From Bugula neritina (taxonomy: Eukaryota > Bryozoa > Gymnolaemata > Cheilostomatida > Bugulidae): a stretch of DNA of 64,000 nucleotides. The stretch is taken from the NCBI GenBank assembly GCA_964035545.1, contig OZ037766.1, forward strand, positions 4,999,722-5,063,721, given 5' to 3'. The position numbers were made by a program, and so were the translations under genes. Under the pieces are notes generated by a model. It saw nothing but the letters and a program-made list of their open reading frames with translations, made no database searches and was not told where the DNA came from. Shown one piece after another: positions 35,001-49,000 of this stretch (the first letter of the stretch is position 1; every line of letters starts with the position of its first letter).

Positions 35001-37774
35001 GAGGTACCTACATTATATAGCAGTTGAATGTATTAAAACGAAAACACTCATGTTTGTTTGTTGCCAAGCTTCCTGCGAGAATGCTCTTTGTTAATGGCTT
35101 TAGGTTGGCTACTGAGCTTTGCCTAAACTCATGCTTTATGTCATTATTCCCACTAAACGGCAATCATCGCTGATTTAATGAACACAAGTGTTGTAAACTG
35201 ATTATATAAAACATAAATGTTCTTATTTATATTGCCCATGAAATAGGGTAATGCAGGAAACTCCAAGAAGCAATGAATTATCAAATTTCAGAAGATTTTT
35301 GGTTACCAGTTAAGCTTTTAGAATTAGGTGAGCACATTCTATGACATTGTGACAAAACTTGAAACTTATTTTATAAATCTAAAAATTTTGAGGCAAAATA
35401 GTACTACTGTCAAGGCTCTACAGTTCTAATGTTCATCATTTTTCATTTACATGCATAATGTTGAATTAAAAACTCTATATATTTATATTGTAACTTACGT
35501 GTTGAAATAGACTTGAATGGGTGAGAAATGGAGCTGCTACATGATTACAGGGAAAACACGAATCTATAGACATATAATAACCAGGTGTGTAAACTAGAGT
35601 GTAATTCTTGAAGATAGACTGGTCACACGCCCTTTTCCACTGAAAATATACAGTGAATACAGTAATATGATGACAGGGAATGTAAATATATTCCACAACA
35701 AGAAATATTTGATCAACCAAAAAAAATAAATACAAACTATGGTAAACTTTACCAACTCACCTGACCTGTATGAGTATCTTTAATAGAACTGGATACAACT
35801 GTAGCACCAACACTTATCATATGATTTACTAATTCATTTAACTGAATATCTTCAGTAAATTTTGCTATATTTCTTCCAATATATACATATTGTGTGGAGA
35901 CTTTACTGAGTAACTCCTTCCATACATCTGTTTCCTTGTAGGAATAAAAGACTCTAAAAATATGTCTTTAGTGTAAAGTATAAAACGTTAACTAAAATCA
36001 TGTAAATTTAGCTAAATGACAGATAATAGTTACAACTCATTGTAACAAAAGTTTTCCAACAATACAAAAAAAAACTATGACTCATGCTAACCATATTCAA
36101 TTTTTATTAGAAAAGGTTTTAGAAAATTATTGGTTATATAATTTCCACACTTGTTGACCATGATCTAAATAAAACTCAAGATTGTGTCAGAATGGGAGTG
36201 TGAATAAAAATATTCCGTGTGTGTGTGTGTGCGCGTGTGTGAGTAAAGGGGGTGTGTATTATTATTATTATTAGTACTCTAGCCTAACTCACCTTGACTT
36301 GTAATATAAGATCTGTACATTACTCCTTCCTTGATATTGAACTGAAAGAGTGTGTGGAACACCAACTATAATGTGTATCTCAGGATATATATTTACTGTA
36401 TCCTGTATTATTCTTTCTACCATCTCCTCAGTAGCATCAGTCTTGTGGACAAAATTATAGACTACAGTGGTGAGTGTGTAGAAGTTACTGGAGCCCAGTA
36501 CAGAGTCTAAAATGGTAGTCAGGTATAACTTATTGTAGAGCGAAGTTTCGTTATTTCGATTTCTCACATCCAATAGAAAATACAGCAGCACATTTGCAAA
36601 AACATTCTAGATTACATAAATTTGCTTCATTCTATCAAAACATGACTCATTAGTCAGCGGCAAGACTGTGCAACGTACAACTGGAGACAACTCCCTATGC
36701 ATAGCCTGTGAACTGCTAAAATAAATTACTGACTTCGACAATAGTTTCATTACAATCTGATTGAGCTACTCTTTCAAATAAGACTGGCTGATAAAAAAAA
36801 GTATTTTCAAGTGCTGTTTACCAGTTGCAGCAACTGTGTTGTTTGTCAGCATATAAGAAGTGGATGATGTAGTGATATGTATGTAGTAAAGCACTATCAC
36901 AGAATGGGTATATTATGTGGCATTCTAAACGATAAAGATATTTAATGTAGAAATATATATGATGTAGATATGACATGGTTCTGTACAAAAATATGTTTGT
37001 TATACTTATACTGAGTCACAACAGGCACTTGCCAAATGTGAATAACACACTACCAGACATATTATGGTGGGTACAGTGTACGTCCTTGTAACAAATGCAA
37101 ACATCACTGTAAACCCGTGAGTATACATCTTACCACTAAACCCTTAAAACATGTAACTTACCTATGACTTCTTCTTCCTTATTGTTTGGCAGTGGAATCA
37201 GCTTATTGATTACCTGCTTCACCTGGAATAGACATGAGTCTGTGAGTAAACATTACGCAGAGAGTAGAGGTAGGTCTGTGGCTAAACATTTTCTCAGTTG
37301 ATGTTTAAAGTCATATTAGTTGATATTTTTTTTCTAAAAATTATCACAACCCTGTAGCAAGAAAAGGTTTTTTAACAAAATTAAATTTACATTTTTACAA
37401 GACAAACCTACCTTATAAAAAGCAGAATTGAGAGTTTTCTTCTCTTTATATGAATGAGTGTGGTGACTGGCTTTTGCTAAGCTGTCAGCTAAATACACAA
37501 GTTTTCCCATCATTTCAGCTCTATGATCTACTGGCGGCCTATACAATATAAAGACAATATCTACTAAAGACGATTTCCAACTTTACACACGCACACACAC
37601 ACACACACACAGGCACGCGCACACACGCACGTACACACACAATCAGTTTAAAAAGACTTACTTCATTACTTGATGTCTAGTTGAAGAAAGGTTGAGTATT
37701 TTCCAAATTAGATATATCACTATAGTTAGTGTCGCACACAGCATCGCCCTTCTTTTAAGCATATGGTAGAGCAT
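32064..37774 (-). CDS. LicD/fukutin-related-type transferase, copy 1
   Basis: Eleven exons, 5' to 3': 37662-37774, 37412-37538, 37162-37222, 36293-36506, 35761-35953, 35499-35639, 34837-35007, 34520-34678, 33706-33873, 33174-33352, 32064-32244. They total 1,707 nt (568 aa) with all phases matching. Exon 1 encodes an N-terminal membrane anchor (MLCATLTIVIYLIWKIL) preceded by basic residues, so this is a type II Golgi-type protein. Exons 4-7 form a glycosyltransferase-like N-terminal region (NIYPEIHIIVGVPHTLS). Exon 9 has the LicD motif ELNDGTLLGSLKFEGTLPW followed by EVDADL, whose acidic residues are the expected metal/catalytic site. The family includes FKTN and FKRP, which transfer ribitol phosphate to glycans; substrate here is unknown. 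Confidence 0.9.
32402..32690 (+). repeat. tRNA-derived SINE-like repeat, one full head and one partial
   Basis: TAGTGTAGTGG (32417-32427) fits a pol III box A and GGTTAGAATCC (32459-32469) fits box B at tRNA-like spacing; CCCTG and CAGGG could close an acceptor-like stem. About 216 bp downstream tgagtttaccc and a second, degraded head (ATAGTGGTAATGC...CTGCTTGCAAGC) recur. It lies in intron 10 of LicD copy 1. A functional tRNA is unlikely because the anticodon arm does not fold properly. Confidence 0.65.
33985..34060 (+). repeat. Second tRNA-like SINE head
   Basis: TAGTAGCCAGATCG (33998-34011) resembles box A and GGCTTGATTCC (34037-34047) resembles box B, in the order and spacing of a tRNA-derived SINE. 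Some unrelated sequence to about 34,210 may be its tail. It lies in intron 8 of LicD copy 1; paralogous introns lack it. Confidence 0.55.
36219..36275. repeat. (GT)n and (ATT)n microsatellites
   Basis: A GT/GC run followed by five ATT units lies just downstream of the exon 4 donor of LicD copy 1. A related ATT run is at the same place in copy 4 (61566-61581). Confidence 0.85.
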
Positions 37775-39377
37775 TGCTGACCCTTCTGCTAGAAAATTCA
37801 CATTTGTAGTAAACTTGCATCACTGGCTATCCAATGTAATGTTCTCACAGAAAAGCCATACAGCAATAAGGAAATATGAATTAGTCATGGGATGGTTAAA
37901 ATAAGCATGTTAGATAAAATAGTGAGTGAATTTTTGACCATTTGGCACTCCATAAACTGTTGACCATTAAATACCCCATATCATAGATTACCTAATGTAA
38001 ATAGAAATACTTTAAACCCACTAACCGTTTATAAACCCATAAGATGCTGTTGGATCGTATTGCAGACCGACTTTTAAGCAGCACTAAGAGTTTAACAGTA
38101 AAGCAAATGCGCAGTGAAGACTACAGTTGAACTTATAGAGCACAGGATTTTGTGAATTTACAAAACTTGTATAAACCGGTGCTCTTTACAGCTAGTAGCT
38201 TGACTACAAACTAAACATGACTCTTAAAGATATATGAAGAAGCACTATATGAAAAATGATCCTATGCCTGGTGAGAGTAAACATTTTCTTTGTTTGCCTT
38301 TTGTTACAAAAATCAATAGCTATACTGTTAATGCCTTTTAATGCACAACACGTGCTATCAAACTGGATGAGCCCCTATTGGCTTTTCCCAGGTAACAAAT
38401 ATATAACAAGCTCTGTCAGTTGAGTTTGTAACTTACAAGGACTAAAGTTGCAGCTATAATGTGTCACAGCAATACGGTTAACACACATACAAGATGTAAC
38501 TTATAATAATTATAGCTATGAAAAACTATGCCCTATTTATATGAGACACCAAATTCATTCAATTTTGCTGATAAAAATTACTAGGACCAGGAAAAAAAAT
38601 CTAAAATTTAGTATCACGAGACAGAATACACTGCCAATCAGTAAAGAGGCATATGTGTAATGCTCAGCTGTTAGCTGGCCAGTTGAATAAATATAATTCG
38701 CAAACCTGTCTAGAAACCAGCTTTTTTTAGAAAGTTATACCTAATAGTAAAATTGTAAACATACTGAGAATTTAATGAGATTTGCTACCCTGGTTAGCTG
38801 CATGTATATAATGTAGAGCATCAACCAAGATTTAAAAGACATGAAAACATGTAAAATCAAGGAAGTAGCTAAAAATAAGACTCTTTCTAGTGAACAATAA
38901 AGTAACCTTTCAAGTTGTTAGTAAAATAACAATACCGCATTATAGTTTTACCTCAAAAGCTGACCTGTGAAAAAGTAGGGAGTTGTAAGCTAGCCAGATT
39001 AATTAGTATAAATCAAATAGACAAACTATGTAAGAAATCACCAGCCCCTGACACATTACATATTTATACTTTTATTAGAAAAACTTTACAGTTTGTCTAC
39101 TTTAAGTTTTTTATGCAAAATGTTATTGAAAAGTAACTCCATAAAAATTATGTTAATTGATTTTTGTTAGCAATATATTTTAGCATACATGTATGTAAAA
39201 GTGACATTAAAATATTTATAAAAAAGTTTAACGCAGGCAAAAACATGCAACCAACCAATGTAAAATAACACCAAAAAGTTCATATAAACTCTTATCTGCT
39301 TGTAGTATAAACAGAAGTTATAAATAAGTTCAACAGAGACAGAAAGAAAGTGAGTCACATTTGGCTAACTGATTGTG
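37775..39377. other. Spacer between LicD copies 1 and 2
   Basis: Holds the putative promoter of copy 1 and the 3' flank of copy 2. Its first ~250 bp match the region upstream of copy 2 (from 44,429), including the phrase gaatttttgaccatttggca, so promoters were duplicated with the genes. No other gene seen. Confidence 0.6.
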
Positions 39378-42300
39378 TCAGCCTCTAAGAAGATTCTGGT
39401 TGAATCTCAGATTCCCATCAGCTACAAACTGATCTAAACAACTATGGTGTCCCGGTTTCACACACTCAGCAAATTTTCCTGCCTCGTAAAACTGCCAGCT
39501 GGATGTTCCACCTCTTTTCCTCCAGTGATTGGCGTGTTGGTATATCTCTGAACCATATCTGAAAATAGAAAGATTAAATACAATCTTCACAAAGTACTTC
39601 AAAACTTAGGAAAAAAAACATAGTGTGAATGTAATTTTATAGTAGTTTTAATTCCTATTTTTCTAGCAATGTTTATGAAAATTTAAAAATATTAAATTTA
39701 GTGCGATAGATTTATCATGTTATATTTGGCAGCTTGTAAAATACATTGCAGTGCTGCCTCTAGAAAAGCTCAAAAACATAACATGGAAAGTTAGTGGTTA
39801 GGCAAGTTTGCACAAAACGTTTTTACCTGTTTCTACCGATGTATAACCAAGCCACATGATAGTGTAGTGAATTCATATTAAAGTGTATTGAGATTCAACG
39901 CAGGAAAATGTATCCTTTTGTATGCAGGAAGGTTAAAGGAGGTCAAGAGATAATAATCAGAAAGAGTACAATCCGATTTTTATTGACACCAAGTATTAAT
40001 CCCAGCAAAAAGTTACATGGCAAAAAGGGTTACATGAAGTAAACAGAACTACTACTAAAAACTGAACTAAGTTAAGCCGGTACTGCTATCTAACAACGTG
40101 GTGCTGGCACAGAGTCATTTGCCAAACTAATCCATGTGGAGTTATTTAGCCAATGATATTGTCGGTGTGTAAGCACAAATGTTTATCTCATATCATTTTA
40201 CTCACCTGTTTCTACCAAATAGTCCAGGACTCTCTGGTGTAGCCACATATTCACCATCAAGTAGAACTCTGGTGGGTGATATTCCAGCTTTACTCAGTCT
40301 ACTTGTACCAGTTGAGAGGAAAGAAAATACCTCAATAAACCATCCCATTGGAGTGTAGAATCTGTAGTATGTTTTACTGTCTCGCTGTAAAGAATAACAA
40401 GTCAAATTTTTCGACAGAATTCTAACACACTTGTAAACAGCTTCAACTTAACCCTAGGAATTTTGTGCTTGAGAGATTAATTAGACAGAAAAACAGGTTG
40501 ATCTAAAAGTGTTTGATAAATGACTCTAGAGAAGCTCGTAGAAGAAAAATTTTAATAAAAACTCCAACAAATAAGGCTTTTTAATTAGCGTTGTAAAAAG
40601 TGTGAGGAAGTCTTGCACAAAAAGATAAATATTAGGAAATTCACACTTGAGGGATTTCGGAATTTGTTTGCAAATACGGACTAATAACATTTATATTGAA
40701 GTAATCTATTATTGAAGATAAAAATTTGATCATGAATCTTACAACTCACAAATGAAAGATGCTTAGGTTTCAAATATGGGGCGAGAATATCTCGTACTGC
40801 AGTGAAGTTTTTTGAGTCTACCGCCAGATCTGCGTCTACCTCCCAAGGTAAAGTTCCTTCAAACTTGAGAGATCCAAGTAACGTGCCTTCCTTTAGTTCA
40901 CATATCATGTTATGGTCCTGTGGATATTAAAATAGCTATCTGTAACAGAGCATTTCAATTCGTAAGGTAAATTGACATGTTTCTAGTGTCTATTAGAATA
41001 AGTTTATAAAGTACCACCAGCTTACTTTACAAGCTTTCATGACAGTTTTTACTCCCTGACTGAGTTCATTTATACAACAGTGAGATAGAGCTAGACTGGG
41101 GGGTTTATCAGCAGGAAGTTGAGTGTTGGCTTCATTGCAGCCATATTGGAAATGAGCATGCTGTCCCAGATATATTTCCTCCACCTACAGAAAGTATGAT
41201 AGAATTAACTCACCCAAGCAAGCAGCCATTTTCTGGTAAACTTGGCACTGAGAATTGAGTCAAGTTCACTTCTCCAGTGACACCGTAATATATTTGGAGA
41301 CAAACATCATCAAATGCCAACTGACAATGATCTCTCACCAACCTGGGAATGTTTGACAAGGTCAAGCCATTGACCTCTCTCAGACTCTCCATCTATATTA
41401 TCCACATAAGACATGCTGTCTGGACATGATAATATAATTTTCTTCAACTTGACCAGCTCTAAGAACCACAAGGCAAACCCACTAACTGAAGTCATGCCAC
41501 CTTTCAGAGGTACCTACATTATATAACAGCTTATTGTATTAGAACGAAAACACTCATGTTTGTTTTTTGCCAAAATTTCTGTGAGAGTGTGGTGTTAATG
41601 GTTTTAGATTGGTTATGGGCTTTGCCTATACGCCATACTCCCACTAAACGGCAAGCAATCATGTTGATTTAATCAAAGCAAGTGTTGCAAACCGATTATA
41701 TAAAATATAAATGTTTTTATTTATAATGCCCATAAAGTAGAGCAATGTAGAAAATTTTAAGAAACAGTGAATTATACATCAAGCTTCAAAAAATTTGCAT
41801 TATAGCAGTTAAACTTTAAAATTAGGCCTCGTGCCAATCAAAAAATTTCAGTTTGAAATGTGTTTCATAAATCTAAAAACTCAATAAAACTTTCATTTCA
41901 AGTATAATTTTTAAAAATGGTGCTACTATCTGACAAGGCTTTATAATCATCATTTTTTATTTGCCTGCATAGTGTTGAAATAAAAACTCATACATATTTA
42001 CATTATAACTTACATGTTGAAATACATGGAGCATATAAATTTTGCATTATCAGTTTAATTTCCTTGGAAAATAGTTTTCTTATAAAAGAGAATTTAACTT
42101 ACATGTTGAAATACGTGTGAATGTGTGAGAAATGGAGCTGCTACATGATTACAGAGGAAGCACGAATCTATAGACATATAATAACCAGTTGTGTAAACTA
42201 GAGTGTAATTCTTGAAGATAGACTGGTCACACGCCCTTTTCCACTGCAAATATACAGTGAATACAGTTATATGATTACAGAAGGAATGTGAAGTTATTCC

Positions 42301-44428
42301 ACAACAAGAAATATTTAATCAACACGACATAATAAATACAAACTATGGTAAACTTTACCAACTCACCTGACCTGTATGAGTATCTTTAATAGAACTGGAT
42401 ACAACTGTAGCACCAACACTTATCATATGATTTACTAATTCATTTAACTGAAGATCTTCAGTAAATTTTGTCATATTTCTTCCAATATAAACATAATCTG
42501 TGGAGACTTTACTGAGTAACTCCTTCCATACGTCTGTTTCCTTGTATGAACTATAAAACACATTGCTACATACATTGTCACATAACAGCAAGTGCTACTA
42601 CTACTACTAATTCTCTACTCACCCTCAATAGGGGACAGGTCAATATTCTGAAGGCCCATAGATTGGAAAGTCCATTGGTCCAAAAATTATGGCAGACATT
42701 TGACTTTTAGTTTTTTTAATGATATAAGTTTAAAAATAGTATAGAGGTCTTTAAAAATTAATAAAATTTCATGCTCGCAACAGGTGAGGAAACTGGGCTG
42801 AAAAATATTGAATTTTAATCCTAGAGTAGCAGACTTTGACGCCCCAAAATTAAAATATTAATGAATTGATATAACATTTAGCAGTTTGGTTTTAATGATA
42901 CCCAATGAAAATACAAACAAATGTAATATAAATCATGTTAATATTTGTAACTCTGACATAATGAGTCTGTCTAATTTCTCTCTCATCATAAAGGTCTATT
43001 TAAAAGCTATAACACTAATAAAGCCCGATATGAAATTAAAATTAGAAAGTTGAAATTAGCAAATTGAAACTTGAGCTTTTGAACTGGTATAATGGATGAC
43101 TTGCAAAAAGAAGGCTTTTACTGACCTTGTTTTATAATGTAAGACAGTAAGTTTGGAGGCTCTGTGAACACGGGCTGAGAGAGTGTGTGGAACACCAACT
43201 ATAATGTGTATCTCAGGATATATATTTACTGTATCCTGTATTATTCTTTCTACCATCTCCTCAGTAGCATCAGACATGTGGACAAAATTATAGACTACAG
43301 TAGTGAGTGTGTAGAGAGAATCTCGAGGCGGCTCTATAAAAACATGACTCACTAGTCAGTGGCAAGACTGTGCAACTTGCAACTGAAGACAATTCCTTAT
43401 GCATAGTCTGTAAAATGCTGTAAATAAATTACTGACTCCAACCATAATACATTCCAATCTGATAAAAGCTACTTATTCAAATAATACTTTCAAATACTGT
43501 TTACCAGTTGTAGATGCCTACCCAATAGTGTTTTTGTCAGCAGATAGGAATTGTATGATGTAGTAACATGCGTGTAGTAAAGCATTATCACCGAGTGGGT
43601 ACATATTACGTGGCATTCTAAATCATTGATACATGATGTAGAAAGATACATGAAGTAGATATGGCTTAGTTCTGTACAACAATATGTTTGTTGTACTTAT
43701 AAGTCACAACAGGCACTTGCCAAATGTGAATAACACACTACCAGAGACATATTATGGTAGGTACAATGGACGTCCTTGTAACAAATGCAAACATCACTGT
43801 AAACCCGTGAGTATACATCTTACCACTAAACCCTTAAAAAACATGTAACTTACCAATGACTTCTTCTTCCTTGTTGGTTGGTGGAATTAGCTTATTGATT
43901 ACCTGCTTCACCTGGAATAGACATGAGTCTGTGAGTAAACATTGTGTAATGAGTAGAGGTAGGTCTGTGGCCATTTATCAGTTGATGTTTAAAGTCATAT
44001 AATTTTTTTTTTCTAAAACTTGTCACAAACCTCTAGCAAGAAATTTACAAAATTACATTTACGTTTTTATAGGACAACAATTAGTGAGAGCAAACTGACC
44101 TTATAAAAAGCAGAATTAAGAGTTTTCTTCTCTTTATAGGAATAAGTGTGGTGACTGGTTTTTGCTAAGCTGTCAGCTAAATACACAAGTTTTCCCATCA
44201 TTTCAGCTCTATGATCTACTCGCAGCCTATACAATATAAAGACAATACCTACTAAAGATACTTTACAACTTTACACACACGCACGCACGCACACAATCAG
44301 TTTTAAAAGACTTACTTCATAAGTTGATGGCCACTTGAAGAAAGGTTGAGTATTTTCCAAACTAGATATATCACTACAGTTAGTGTAGCACACAGCGTTG
44401 TCTTTCTCTTAATCATATGGTAGAGCAT
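39378..44428 (-). CDS. LicD/fukutin-related-type transferase, copy 2
   Basis: Eleven exons: 44316-44428, 44100-44226, 43854-43911, 43126-43333, 42367-42550, 42103-42243, 41343-41513, 41026-41184, 40750-40917, 40206-40384, 39378-39558; 1,689 nt, 562 aa, phases consistent. The anchor exon is nearly that of copy 1. Exon 3 is one codon shorter and exon 4 starts at a different acceptor, replacing DSVLGSSNF with EPPRDSL before the shared YTLTTVVYNF. The LicD motif reads ELKEGTLLGSLKFEGTLPW and keeps the EVDADL acidic residues. The last exon is the conserved C-terminal block with YQHANHWRKRGGTSSW. Intron 6 carries an extra partial copy of the exon 6 donor region. The enzyme is predicted intact; substrate is not deducible from sequence. 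Confidence 0.9.
42006..42125 (-). repeat. Duplicated exon-6 donor fragment
   Basis: taacttacatgttgaaatac occurs at 42006 and again at 42096, where it is the true end of exon 6 of LicD copy 2. The 70 bp between resembles the equivalent flank of copy 4 (59,845-59,915), while the outer copy resembles copy 1. Confidence 0.75.
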
Positions 44429-46048
44429 TGCTGACCCTTCTGCTAGAAAATACACATTTGTAGTAAATTTGCATCACTGGCTATGCAATGCAAAGCTTTC
44501 ACAGAAAAGCCATACAGCAATAAGGAAATCTGAACTAATCATAGTATGATCAAAATAAGCATGCTAGATAAAATAGTGAGTGAATTTTTGACCATTTGGC
44601 ACTCCATAAATTTTTGACCATTAAATACTCCATATGATGGATTATCTGATAAAGAGAAGTAATTTAAATACACTAACCGTTTAAACTCTTATAAGATGTT
44701 AGATTGCATTTTGAACTGACTTTAACCATCGCTAAAAACTTAAAACGAATGCTTAGTGGAGATTACAGTGAAACTTGAAGCACAGGTTTTGTAAAAAAAT
44801 AAGCAAAAGAGTGTATTAAACAAAACATGTATTAACCGTGCTCTTTAACTAGTAGCTTCACCATAAACTAAATACAGTAGCAAATGCATATGAGAAAGCA
44901 TTATATAAAATTTAAGTCTATTGTCATTCATGACCAGAGTAAACATTCTCTTTGTTTGATATTTGTTTCAAAACTCAATAGGTATACTGTTAATGCCTTT
45001 CAATGCATACCATGTGCTATCACACAAGATGAGTTCATATTGGCATTCTTTGGGGAACAAATACACATTCAACACCCACTGCCACTTTTAGTTGGTAGCT
45101 TACAAGGACCGAAGCTGCAGCTATAACAAGTCACAGCAACCAATTTAACATACATGCAAAATGCAACTTAGAATATTATTACCATTTAAGTATAAATCAA
45201 TGATTATTACAATAGCCTATGTTACATTTTTGTGACACATCTACATGTAGTTCTTTCAAATTTATTGATGAAAAAATACCAAGACCAGCAAAAATGTCTA
45301 AAATTTAATTTCACAAAGCACAATACATTTTCAGTCAGTAGGCAGGCATAAATGTAATGCTTTAGTTGGTAAATTAAACAAAGTATATTCCTCTAACTTG
45401 TCCTGAAAACGGTTTTCTTAAAAAGTTAATATAAAATTGAAAAAAATTTGCTGGTTTTATAGGGTCTATTACCCTGTTTAGCTGTATGTACAAATTGTAG
45501 AGCTCTAGCAAAGTTGCAAATATATGTAAAATCAATTGTGATAGTGAATTCAAAGAAATGTTAAAATTAGGACTCTTTTTAGTAAACATTTAAGTTGTTA
45601 GTGAAATGTCAATACCGCATTATAGTTTTACCTCAAGAACTGACGTGTGAAAGAGTAGGGAGTTGAAAGCTAGCCAGATTAATTAGTATAAATCAAATAG
45701 CCAAACTATGTAAAAAATCACCAGCCACTGACACAATACATATTTATAATTTTATTAGAAAAACTCCACACTTTGTCCACTTAAAGTTTTTTATGCAAAA
45801 TTATGATATTTGATTGTTGTTAACAATGTATTTTAGCATACATGTATGCAACAATAACATTAAAATATCTATAAACAGTACAACAGACAGAAACAACAAA
45901 CAAATGGAAAATTATACAAATATAAAATAACACCAAAAAAGTTCATATAAACTCTTATCTGCTTGTAGTATTAACAGAAGTTATAAATAAGTTCGACAGA
46001 GACAGAAAGAAAGTGAGTAAATAGGTCACAATTAGTCAACTGATTGTG
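44429..46048. other. Spacer between LicD copies 2 and 3
   Basis: Contains the promoter side of copy 2 and the 3' flank of copy 3. Parallels the 37775-39377 spacer along most of its length. No separate gene; short open frames at 44884-45126 and 45374-45589 have no conserved features. Confidence 0.6.
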
Positions 46049-49000
46049 TCAGCCTCTAAGAAGATTCTGGTTGAATCTCAGATTCCCATCAGCTACAAAC
46101 TGATCTAAACAATTATGGTGTCTTGGTTTCACACACTCGGCAAATTTTCCTGCCTCGTAAAACTGCCAGCTAGATGTTCCACCTCTTTTCCTCCAGTGAT
46201 TAGCGTGTTGGTATATTTCTGAAGCGTATCTAAAATTAGAAAAATTAAAAACCATCTTCACAGTACTTCAAAACTTTGAAAAATTTCCATAGTGTGAATG
46301 TCATGTTATAGTAGTTTTAATTCATCACTTCCTAGCAAGTTTTATGAAAATTTAAAAATTTTTAATTTAGTAAAAAATAAATTTACAATGCTATGTTTGG
46401 CAGCCTGTATAATATATTGTGGGGCTGCCTCTAGAAAAGCTTAAAAACATAACATGGAATTAGTGGGTAAACATGTTTGCAAAAGATGTTTCGCTTGTCT
46501 CTATACTAATTCACAAAATGTACCCCTTGTAGAGAGTATTGTTGGAAGATTCATTATTTTTATTATAATAATTTATTCTAGACACTCTATGAAAAGTTTA
46601 ATATAAAACATTTTACAACCTTTCAAAACATTTTACTCACCTGTTTCTAACAAATAATCCGGGACTCTCTGGTGTAGCCACATATTCACCATCGAGTAAA
46701 ACTCTGGTGGGTGATATTCTAGCTTTACTCAGTCTACTTGTATCAGTTGAGGAGACGGAAAATATCTCAATAAACCATCTCATTGGAGTGTAGAATCTGT
46801 AGTATGTTTTACTGTCTCGCTGTGAAATATAAAAGGTAGAATTATTCCACAGAACTTCAACAAATTTCTAAAAAGCTTCAACTTTAGCCTTGCAACTTTA
46901 CACTTGAGAGATTAACAAGAGACAGAAACAGGTTTACCCTGATAGTCTTTAACAAATGACTAAAAACAAGTTTATAAATGACAAATTATAATTAAAAGAA
47001 TTCAACCATTAAAACTTTTCTATTAGCCTAGGGCCACACTGTGCGTATTTTCGCATGCGAAAACTGAAATCACAAGTAGCAAAGGTGTCCACTGTGCGCG
47101 TTGAGAAAACATTCGCGTTGAGAAAACATTCGCACTTGTCGCTCTGCATTTTCAACGCAAGAGCGAATCGTCTCTGTCGTCGTCACCTAATTGGCTGGTA
47201 GTTATTAAGCGAGCCCAATTTCTTTATTTTTGTGCTAAACTCCAGTAAATTGCGTTTTATTAAAAGCGAGTGCAATTCAAAAATGAAAGCTTTATTTATC
47301 ACGCGACACTGACGCTACAGTGGACGCCTTTGCTACTTGTGGTTTCAATTTTCGCATGCGAAAATACGCACCGTGTGGCCCTAGGCTTAGTCATTTAACA
47401 AGTGCACTGATAGCATATACATTGAAACGATGCTACATCATGAAAACATATTACTCAAGGTAGTTTGAGATCTGTTTGCTGCTCCACTAAAAACATGTGT
47501 TGAAATAATCTATTATTAAACCTGAAAGTTACATCATGAATCTTACAACTCACAAATGTAAGATGCTTAGGTTTCAAATATGGAGCGAGAATATCCCGAA
47601 CTGCGGTGAAGTTATTTGAGTCTACTGAAAGATCTGCATCCACCTCCCAAGGTAAAGTTCCTTCAAACTTGAGAGATCCAAGTAACGTGCCGTCATTTAG
47701 TTCACATATCATGTTATGGTCCTGTGGATATAAGTAGAACTCTTTCTGACAATGCATGTGTTTTCAATTCATCAGGTTAATTCAAATGTTTCTAGTTTCA
47801 ATTAGAAGTAGTTTTTAAAATACCACCAGCTTACTTTACAAGCTTTCATGACAGTTTTTACTCCCTGACTGAGTTCATTTATACAGCAGTGAGATAGAGC
47901 TAAACTGGGGGGTTTATCAGCAGGAAGTTGAGTATTGGCTTCATTGCAGCCATATTGGAAATGAGCATGCTGTCCCAGGTATATTTCCTCCACCTACAGA
48001 AAGTATGATATAATAGACCCTTTTCAGAGGTCCCCAATATTCCCCTACAATTGAGAGTTGTGTTCTCCCAAAATAAAATTTGTTGAGCAAAATGGCTTGA
48101 ACTCATTTTTGTGGTTTTGGTTGCTGAACAATGCTCAAGTGCCACTTTAGCATTGCTCAGTAATCAAATCCACATATATGCTTTCAAGATTATTTTTGTC
48201 AAAATTATCCATAAAGAAATATTTGTAAAATTTTGTTGAACTGCTAATATGTGTGCTTATACCAAAATATCTATCTCCTAAAATTACAATTCTACAGCCT
48301 AATTAGAATGTCAAGTAGCAGCCAAACTTTAACTTTGTTAATGAGTTTGCTCTTTATACAAAGGTTCAACCTATTCCCTTTGAGAGACCACAACTCTTAT
48401 TTGTTAAGGGGATATCAGGGACCTCTGAAAAGGACCTATTGCCATGTTGGAGAGCATTGCTAATTTAAAATTAAAAGTTTTGAAATTTATAAAGTGAATA
48501 CAAGGAAAGTCATGTTACTAAATTTCAACTATTACTAAAAGTAATATGGAATACGTGCCATGATCTCTCACCGACCTGAGAATGTTTGACAAGGTCAAGC
48601 CATTGATCTCTCTCAGACTCTCTATCTATATTATCCACATAAGACATGCTGTCTGGACATGATAATATAATTTTCTTCAACTTGACCAGCTCTAAGAACC
48701 ACAAGGCAAACCCACTAACTGAAGTCATGCCACCTTTCAGAGGTACCTACATTATATAAGTGAAACAGCGCAAATATTATGTAGTTTTGGAAAATCTAAA
48801 TTAATTGAAAAACAAATAACTAACATATCAGTATTAATTCTATCATTATATACATGCATACTAAAAGCTTCACCATGCTGGGTTCTAAGGGTGATAATAT
48901 TAGATATACCAAAGCCCACTACGTTAGTTTATTCAAATTCTTGCAGCTGAAAGTGAAAGCCTAATTTCACTAAGAGAATGAATCTAAATATTTTTTTAAA

